Assembly (NCBI GenBank): GCA_008923285.1 | Contig: WBSG01000027.1 | Location: forward strand, 246,745 to 310,744 | DNA length: 64,000 nucleotides | Direction of reading: 5' to 3' | Source: Betaproteobacteria bacterium SCN2 | GTDB lineage: Bacteria > Pseudomonadota > Gammaproteobacteria > Burkholderiales > Thiobacillaceae | Part shown: positions 58,779 to 64,000 of the stretch, piece after piece | Numbering within the stretch: position 1 is the stretch's first letter | How the letters are laid out: every line of letters starts with the position of its first letter | Notes under the pieces: generated by a model | What the model saw: the letters and a program-made list of their open reading frames with translations, nothing else | Databases searched by the model: none | Told to the model about the DNA's origin: nothing | Translations under genes and position numbers: made by a program

Positions 58779-60038
58779 ATGAAACGCGTGGATGATTTTC
58801 GCCTGCGCTTCCCCGGCAAGGGCAGCAAGCAGGAATTTGTGCCGATCATGATCGGCGGCATGGGGGTGGACATTTCCACCGCCGAACTGGCGCTGGAAGC
58901 CGCGCGCCTGGGGGGCATCGGCCATATTTCCGACGCCATGGTGCAGACGGTGTCCGACCGCCGCTTCAAGACCCGCCACGTCAAGGACAAGCTGCAGCAG
59001 TACAAGTACAACGTCACCAACACCGAAAAGGCCGAGGTGCAGTTCGACCTGGGGCGGCTGGCGGAGGCGACGCTGATGCACATCGGCAAAACCATGGAAG
59101 CCAAGCGCGGCGACGGCCTGATCTTCGTCAACTGCATGGAAAAGCTGACCATGAACGGCGCGCGCGAGACCCTGCGCGTGCGGCTCAACTCGGCGCTGGA
59201 CGCGGGCATCGACGGCATCACCCTGTCCGCCGGCCTGCACCTGGGCTCGTTCGCGCTGATGCAGGACCACCCGCGCTTCCGTGACGCCAAACTCGGCATC
59301 ATCGTGTCATCGGCGCGCGCGCTGCAGCTGTTCCTGCGCAAGAATGCGCGCCTCGATCGCCTGCCGGACTACGTCATCGTCGAAGGCCCGCTCGCCGGCG
59401 GCCACCTGGGCTTCGGCCTGGAGGACTGGATGAAGTACGACCTCGCCACCCTCGTCGGCGAGGTGCTGGCCTATCTGAAGTCAGAGCACCTCGACATCCC
59501 GGTCATCGCCGCCGGCGGCATTTTCACCGGCAGCGACGCGGTGAATTTCATGGAACTGGGAGCGGCCGGCGTGCAGGTGGCCACGCGCTTTACCGTCACC
59601 CGCGAGTGCGGCCTGCCGGACAAGGTCAAGCAGGAATACTTCAAGGCGCGCGAGGAGGACATCGAAGTCAACGGCACTTCGCCCACCGGCTACCCCATGC
59701 GCATGTTGAAGGGCAGCCCCGGCATCGGCGACGGCATCCGCCCGAACTGCGAGGCTTACGGCTACTTGCTGGACGACAAGGGGCACTGCGCCTACATCGA
59801 TGCCTACAACCGCGAAGTCGCGCTGCACCCGGACGCGAAGAAGATTACCGTCATGGACAAGACCTGTCTGTGCACGCAGATGCGCAACTTCGACGTGTGG
59901 ACCTGCGGCCAGACCACCTACAGACTCAAGGACACCACGCGCAAGGCGGCCGACGGCAGCTATGAGCTGCTCTCCGCGGAGCACGTGTTCCGCGACTATC
60001 AATACAGCACCGACAACAAGATTCTGCTGCCGGCCTAG
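58779..60038 (+). CDS. Nitronate monooxygenase-like flavin oxidoreductase with Cys-rich tail
   Basis: 419-aa FMN-binding TIM-barrel of the NMO/2-nitropropane-dioxygenase family: FVPIMIGGMGVDIS, DGITLSAGLHLG, VEGPLAGGHLGF, IPVIAAGGIFTGSDAVNFMELGAAGVQVATRF. The last 100 residues are an extension with cysteines in RPNCEAYG, GHCAY, KTCLCTQM and TCGQTT, which could bind a metal cluster. Preferred ATG 58779 follows AGAAGGA. Convergent with ubiT (4-base overlap). Confidence 0.85.
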   Translation: MKRVDDFRLRFPGKGSKQEFVPIMIGGMGVDISTAELALEAARLGGIGHISDAMVQTVSDRRFKTRHVKDKLQQYKYNVTNTEKAEVQFDLGRLAEATLMHIGKTMEAKRGDGLIFVNCMEKLTMNGARETLRVRLNSALDAGIDGITLSAGLHLGSFALMQDHPRFRDAKLGIIVSSARALQLFLRKNARLDRLPDYVIVEGPLAGGHLGFGLEDWMKYDLATLVGEVLAYLKSEHLDIPVIAAGGIFTGSDAVNFMELGAAGVQVATRFTVTRECGLPDKVKQEYFKAREEDIEVNGTSPTGYPMRMLKGSPGIGDGIRPNCEAYGYLLDDKGHCAYIDAYNREVALHPDAKKITVMDKTCLCTQMRNFDVWTCGQTTYRLKDTTRKAADGSYELLSAEHVFRDYQYSTDNKILLPA

Positions 60039-60490
60039 CCCGCCATCAGGCGGCGGGCGGCGTAGGCCAGCGGCTGCGGCAAGCGCCGCAGCACCGCATC
60101 TGGATCGAGCGCATCAAGCAGGTTCTTCACCACCAGGCCGAGTTCGGTATCGCCCTCGCTCACCAGGCGGCGGCTGAAGAACAGGGTGTCGGGATCCTCA
60201 CGGCGCGACATCAGCAGCGCGAAGTCGCGCGCGCTGGCGCTGATGCTGAGCTCGGGCGCGCCGCCGTCGGCGGCAAAGCCGCGCGGCGTGACCTTGAAGC
60301 GAAACGTCAGACCCAGGTCCTTCACGCGGATGGCGTAGCGCCGTCCGACCAGCGGCTGCCAGTCGAGCTGCAGCAGCGCCGGCCACAGCACGCGATTGGC
60401 CAGCAGGCAGAAGACCAGGCTGGGCGGCTGCGCCGGCAGGCGGGCAACCAGCCTGCTGACGGGAACGGGCACGGCAAGGTTCGGCATCAT
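60035..60490 (-). CDS. ubiT: UbiT, SCP2-type accessory factor of O2-independent ubiquinone synthesis
   Basis: 151-aa SCP2 sterol-carrier-domain protein (YhbT family) that binds ubiquinone intermediates. Evidence: LEFRV-type strand replaced by AIRVKDLGLTFRF, ISASARDFALLMSRREDPDTLFFSRRLVSEGDTELGLVVKNLLDAL, the hallmark FxRxLxxEGDTELG segment. AAGGAGCC precedes the ATG. Encoded with ubiU and ubiV, which supports the call. It is 19 bases after queD. Confidence 0.92.
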   Translation of the reverse strand: MMPNLAVPVPVSRLVARLPAQPPSLVFCLLANRVLWPALLQLDWQPLVGRRYAIRVKDLGLTFRFKVTPRGFAADGGAPELSISASARDFALLMSRREDPDTLFFSRRLVSEGDTELGLVVKNLLDALDPDAVLRRLPQPLAYAARRLMAG

Positions 60491-60509
60491 GGCTCCTTCG
60501 ATCTATGCA

Positions 60510-60950
60510 TCAGCGCACGGCATCGGCCCAGTTGTTGGGCGTCTCGTACAGGCGCACGCGCTCCAGGCGCAACTGGTTGCCGTAGGTGTCGAGATAGGCG
60601 GCGTCGAGCAGGCGAAAGGCTTCGGCGGCGAGGTTCTCCGCCGTGGGCACCACCGGCAGCACCACGGTCTTGTGCCCGGGCAGGCTGGCCAGGAACTGCA
60701 CCAGCTCGCGGTCGCCCGCATACACCAGGAAGGCGTGGTCCCACTGGTCGACCAGCACGCGCCTGGCGATGTGCTTCACTTCGGAGAAGTCCATCACCAT
60801 GCCCTGCTCGGATGCGCCTTCGGTGTCGATGATCTTGCCTGACAGCGTGATTTCGACGGCGTAGCGATGGCCGTGCAGGTGGCGGCACTGGCTGACGTGG
60901 TTGGGGATGCGGTGGCCGGCGTCGAATTCGAGCCGGCGCGTGATCAGCAT
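60510..60950 (-). CDS. queD: 6-carboxy-5,6,7,8-tetrahydropterin synthase
   Basis: 146-aa QueD/PTPS-family enzyme of queuosine synthesis. Zinc histidines H13 (DAGHRIP), H26 and H28 (RHLHGHRY) and catalytic Cys22 (C-x3-H-x-H) are present, and the C-terminal RVRLYETPNNWA is typical. It sits between ubiV and ubiT, an unusual place; the ubiV stop overlaps its leader. Confidence 0.93.
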   Translation of the reverse strand: MLITRRLEFDAGHRIPNHVSQCRHLHGHRYAVEITLSGKIIDTEGASEQGMVMDFSEVKHIARRVLVDQWDHAFLVYAGDRELVQFLASLPGHKTVVLPVVPTAENLAAEAFRLLDAAYLDTYGNQLRLERVRLYETPNNWADAVR

Positions 60951-61837
60951 GCGTGTTCCTTCGCGCATTCCTGCCCCGCGCGGCCATGCCAGTAGCCGTC
61001 CACCGGCTTGCCGGGCATGTAGCGGGCGAGCGCATCGGCCGCGACACGCTCGCCGGCAATCGCCGCCTGGAAGGCTTCCACCACCTTGCCCATGTGGCGC
61101 GCCTGCGGCGACAGGCGCAGCGTCGCCACGTCCAGCGCGCGCAGCGAATCCAGTTCGCCGAGCAGGCTGTAGACGCCGGCGGACTGGGTCTGGATGCCGT
61201 TGAGGGTGAGGAAGGGCTCGCCCTCGCGCGTGGACAGCAGCAGGCCGTCGGGATGGTCGAGGCAGCGGAACTGGCAATCGTCCTTGGGCAGGTTGTAGTG
61301 GCGCGCGGTGAAGCAGCGCGCGGAATAGGCGAGCGGCAGCTTGCCGTAGGCGAACACTTCGGTCTCGATGCCGGCCGGCGCGCGCGCGAGCAGCGCGGCG
61401 AGCGTGTCGCGCGACATTTCCACCGGCGGCAGCCAGCGCTTCGCGCCCACATCGGCCAGTACGCCGAGCGTCTCGTGGTTGTAGACATTGAGCGTGTAGC
61501 CGGCGACGAAGGGCAGGCCCTCCTTGACCAGCAGGCGCACCGCGCCCCATTCGTTGGCCTCGACCAGGAAGCGGCCGTTGCCGGCGAGCCTACGCACGAC
61601 CTTGAGCTCCGGCTCCGCCTCGATGAGGATCTGCGAGGAAAGCACCACTTCCTTGCCGGCGGCGGCGAGCCGGTCGGCGAGTTCCAGCCAGTCCGGCAGG
61701 CGCATCTGGTGGCGGCGGAAGCACACGGTTTCGCCCAGATAGACGCGCGCCACCGGCCAGCTCGCGGCCGCCTCGTAGAACGCCAGGATGTCTTCGCGCG
61801 GCCAGTAGTACTGCAGGGGACCCAGACTCAAATTCAT
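60944..61837 (-). CDS. ubiV: UbiV, O2-independent ubiquinone hydroxylation protein
   Basis: 297-aa U32-peptidase-like protein (YhbV) that with UbiU carries out hydroxylations of ubiquinone without O2. The 4Fe-4S cysteines C39, C175, C188 and C192 match E. coli UbiV (39, 180, 193, 197) in spacing. NGIQTQS and PLAYSARCFTAR are family signatures. The ATG at 61837 matches the E. coli start; 61843 is also possible. Its stop overlaps the queD start region. Confidence 0.95.
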   Translation of the reverse strand: MNLSLGPLQYYWPREDILAFYEAAASWPVARVYLGETVCFRRHQMRLPDWLELADRLAAAGKEVVLSSQILIEAEPELKVVRRLAGNGRFLVEANEWGAVRLLVKEGLPFVAGYTLNVYNHETLGVLADVGAKRWLPPVEMSRDTLAALLARAPAGIETEVFAYGKLPLAYSARCFTARHYNLPKDDCQFRCLDHPDGLLLSTREGEPFLTLNGIQTQSAGVYSLLGELDSLRALDVATLRLSPQARHMGKVVEAFQAAIAGERVAADALARYMPGKPVDGYWHGRAGQECAKEHAC

Positions 61838-61844
61838 GTGCATC

Positions 61845-62846
61845 TCACTTCCAGGGACGATGGTAGGCGCCGAGCGTATGGCTCTGCCCTTCTGACAATT
61901 TGTTGAGTTCGGCATGCCAGCCGGGCATGGCCTTGAAGCCGTCGGCGTTCTGCTTCACCGCATCGATCGCCGCGCGCCAGACTCTGGTCACCTGCGCCAC
62001 GTAGGCGGGGCTACGCTGGCGGCCTTCGATCTTGATGGCGGCGATGCCCATGGCCAGCATCTCGGGCAGCAGGTCGAGGGTATTGAGGCTGGTCGGCTCC
62101 TCGATGGCGTAATAGGTTTCGCCGGCGACTTCGAAGCGGCCCTTGCACAAGGTCGGATAGCCGGCCTTTTCGTCCTTGCCGTAGCGGTCGAGCAGCACGC
62201 CGTTGAGGCGCGACTCCAGGCCCGTCGGCGTTTCCTTCCACTGCACCGCCTTCGCCGGCGAACAGACGCCGGCCGAGTTGGGCGATTCGCCGGTGCAGTA
62301 GGAGGACAGCAGGCAGCGCCCTTCTACCATCACGCACAGGCCGCCGAAGCCGAACAGCTCGATCTCGACCTCGGTGTTCTTCACCACATTCTCCACCTGC
62401 GGCAGCGACAGCACGCGCGGCAGCACCGCGCGCTGGATGCCATAGTGCTCGCGGTAGAAGTTGATCGCCTCGTAGCTGGTGGCCGAACCCTGCACCGACA
62501 GATGCAGGCGCAGCCGGGGATGGTTCTTCACCGCATAGCGCATGAGGCCTGCGTCGGCGACGATCACTGCATCCATGCCGAGCCTCGCCGCGCTGTCGAT
62601 GGCCTGGGTCCAGCGCGGCCAGTTATCCGGCTGCGGATAGGTGTTGAGCGCGAGCAGCACGCGGCGCCCGCGATCGTGCGCGTAGCGCAGGCCCTCGGCC
62701 GCCTGCGCCTCGTCGAAGTTGAGGCCGGGGAAGGCGCGCGCGTTGGTGTTGTCGCGAAACCCCATGTACACGGCGTCGGCGCCATGGTCGACGGCGGCCT
62801 TGAGCGACATCAGGTTGCCGGCGGGGCAGACCAGATCAAGCGGCAC
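61845..62846 (-). CDS. ubiU: UbiU, O2-independent ubiquinone hydroxylation protein
   Basis: 333-aa U32-peptidase-like protein (YhbU), partner of UbiV. Cysteines C171, C178, C195 and C234 are spaced as in E. coli UbiU (169, 176, 193, 232). LDLVCPAGNLMSLKAAVDHGADAVYMG and FGFGGLCVMVEGRC are signatures. It overlaps the yhcC-like gene by 11 bases, forming yhcC-ubiU-ubiV-queD-ubiT. Confidence 0.96.
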   Translation of the reverse strand: MPLDLVCPAGNLMSLKAAVDHGADAVYMGFRDNTNARAFPGLNFDEAQAAEGLRYAHDRGRRVLLALNTYPQPDNWPRWTQAIDSAARLGMDAVIVADAGLMRYAVKNHPRLRLHLSVQGSATSYEAINFYREHYGIQRAVLPRVLSLPQVENVVKNTEVEIELFGFGGLCVMVEGRCLLSSYCTGESPNSAGVCSPAKAVQWKETPTGLESRLNGVLLDRYGKDEKAGYPTLCKGRFEVAGETYYAIEEPTSLNTLDLLPEMLAMGIAAIKIEGRQRSPAYVAQVTRVWRAAIDAVKQNADGFKAMPGWHAELNKLSEGQSHTLGAYHRPWK

Positions 62847-63783
62847 AGGCTTCCTCCCGGTGTTTTCCGGCGCGCGCGCCCTGGCGCGTGCCGCGCCGTT
62901 CGAGCTCCTGCGCGATGCCGTTCAGCACATCCCATTTCTTCGCGCACCAGTCCGGCGCCAGCAGGATGTCGGGCGCGGCGGTGCCGGTGACGCGGTGGAA
63001 CACCACCTCCCACGGCGTGCGCTCGATGAGGTCGGCGGCGATGCGCGTGTATTCGGCCTCAGCCAGCGGCGTGTAATCGCCGGATTTCCATTCGATTGCC
63101 AGCCGCGTGTGCTTCACCACGTGCAGCGGATGCAGCTTGAGTCCGTCGACGCCGAGTTCGAGCACGCGCTCGAGGCTGGCGTGGCTGTGCGATTCGTCCT
63201 CGCCGGGCAGGCCGACGATGAGGTGGCAGCAGACGGGAATGCCGCGTTCACGCGCGGCCTGCGCGGCTTCGGCGTATTCGGCGAAGCCGTGGCCGCGGTT
63301 GACCCGCGCCAGGGTTTCGTCGAAGGCGGACTGCAGGCCGAGCTCCAGCCACACTTCGTGGCCGCGCTGTTTGTATTCGGACAGCAGGTCCAGCACCGGC
63401 GGCGGCACGCAGTCCGGGCGCGTGCCGATCGACAGACCGATCACGCCCGCTTCGGCCAGCGCCTCGTCATACAGCGCGCGCAGTTCGTCGACGTGTGCAT
63501 AGGTGTTGGTGTAGGCCTGGAAATAGGCGAGGAAGCGGCGCGCGCCGGTTCTCCTTGAGATGCGCGAGCGCGCGCGCTCGAACTGGCCCGAGAGCGATGC
63601 CGGCTCGCGCGCGCCCGGCGCAAAGGACTTGTTGTTGCAGAAGCTGCAGCCGCCGATGCCCTTGCTGCCGTCGCGGTTGGGACAGGTGAAGCCGGCGTCG
63701 AGGGCGACCTTGTGCACGCGCTCGCCATGCTTTTGCAGCATGGCCTGCCCGAAGGTATGGATGCGCTCGGCGAACATGGTCAC
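62836..63783 (-). CDS. TIGR01212-family radical SAM protein (YhcC-like)
   Basis: 315-aa radical SAM protein. Cysteines are in FTCPNRDGSKGIGGCSFCNN, the YhcC pattern; LSIGTRPDCVPP and LELGLQSAFDETL follow. E. coli YhcC is of unknown role. GTG at 63783 is used, with GGGA five bases ahead; ATG at 63777 is also possible. First gene of the ubi operon, so it may contribute to anaerobic metabolism. Confidence 0.9.
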   Translation of the reverse strand: MTMFAERIHTFGQAMLQKHGERVHKVALDAGFTCPNRDGSKGIGGCSFCNNKSFAPGAREPASLSGQFERARSRISRRTGARRFLAYFQAYTNTYAHVDELRALYDEALAEAGVIGLSIGTRPDCVPPPVLDLLSEYKQRGHEVWLELGLQSAFDETLARVNRGHGFAEYAEAAQAARERGIPVCCHLIVGLPGEDESHSHASLERVLELGVDGLKLHPLHVVKHTRLAIEWKSGDYTPLAEAEYTRIAADLIERTPWEVVFHRVTGTAAPDILLAPDWCAKKWDVLNGIAQELERRGTRQGARAGKHREEACAA

Positions 63784-63930
63784 GACAATCCCACAAGCCT
63801 TAAATGGTTATAACAAGACCGTGTTATCTTAAATTAGCCCGAATGCTGTCGTCCATCATTAAATTCAAATCAAAAGGCAAAAATCAAAAAACAAAATTCA
63901 AAAATGAAACCCGGTGAGCAGGGGCTTTGC

Positions 63931-64000
63931 CTTTTGCCTTTTGCCTTTTGCCTTTTGCCTTTTGCCTTTTGCCTTTTGCCTTTTGCCTTTTGCCTTTTGC
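63931..64000. repeat. Heptanucleotide tandem repeat (CTTTTGC)x10 reaching the window end
   Basis: Ten exact head-to-tail copies of CTTTTGC fill the last 70 bases; an imperfect CTTTGC precedes. The adjoining 63850-63915 is A-rich with AAAGGCAAAAATC and CAAAATTCAAAA, partly the reverse complement of the repeat. The array continues beyond the window. Confidence 0.95.

Noticed and set aside
63931..64000. CRISPR array
   Set aside because: The unit is only 7 bases with no spacers, so it is a simple tandem repeat.
1..64000. tRNA, rRNA, insertion sequence or prophage genes
   Set aside because: No cloverleaf with a T-arm motif, no rRNA sequence, no transposase or integrase motif was recognised.

Overview
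The window is GC-rich and densely coded, with no gene-free stretch longer than 300 bases. Gene content points to a betaproteobacterium, probably a facultative anaerobe of the Rhodocyclales/Nitrosomonadales type; this is inference from protein families, not a phylogeny. Pointers are the divergent darP/pmbA pair, O2-independent ubiquinone genes (ubiT, ubiU, ubiV), oxygen-independent hemN, class III ribonucleotide reductase, a DsrC-family protein, a TRAP transporter and NsrR/hemerythrin/DUF2249/NnrS-type genes.

Layout. 1-9.9 kb: hemN (cut by the window edge), YheT hydrolase, phosphomannomutase/phosphoglucomutase, a GGDEF-EAL protein, a CorA-type transporter, a periplasmic thioredoxin + beta-propeller pair, mog and an EI24-family membrane protein. 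9.9-18.4 kb: a large DUF748 protein, a cytochrome c coupled to 2-oxoacid dehydrogenase E1 alpha/beta, two PNPOx-fold proteins and darP. 18.4-23.2 kb: pmbA, a GDSL lipoprotein esterase coupled to TRAP permeases dctQM, and small proteins. 23.2-26.5 kb: a copper module (cueR, copA, copZ) with several CueR-type operators. 26.5-31 kb: a Tat-exported M6-like protein, a PAS-GGDEF cyclase, a small monooxygenase, a TakP-like TRAP binding protein and an unknown gene with its own promoter and dyad. 31-36 kb: glyA, an inserted four-helix-bundle cassette, nrdR, ribD, a methyltransferase and a small secreted protein. 36-41.9 kb: class III RNR with its glycyl-radical segment on a separate 62-aa ORF, then hemerythrin, DUF2249, an NnrS-like membrane protein and a TRIC-family channel. 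41.9-43.3 kb: an AT-rich island with one AlbA_2 (Schlafen-like) gene. 43.3-49.5 kb: regulators (TetR, MerR, MarR, Rrf2/NsrR), a MerR-controlled DUF2938-flavodoxin-DUF2798 operon, a DsrC variant, Yip1 and cytochrome c'. 49.5-54.8 kb: DUF2249, NnrS-like, FmdE-like, an orphan XRE regulator and the carboxynorspermidine decarboxylase/dehydrogenase pair. 54.8-58.6 kb: a four-gene TetR-adaptor-permease-ATPase operon. 58.7-63.8 kb: a flavin oxidoreductase facing yhcC-ubiU-ubiV-queD-ubiT. The window ends in a (CTTTTGC)10 tandem repeat.

Common thread: many genes serve low-oxygen life (hemN, nrdD/nrdG, ubiTUV, NO-related proteins). Dispersed REP-like and hairpin repeats fill the intergenic gaps. No tRNA, rRNA, CRISPR array, insertion sequence or prophage was recognised. 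The most interesting item is the split class III RNR; next are the cassette between glyA and nrdR and the clustered CueR operators.
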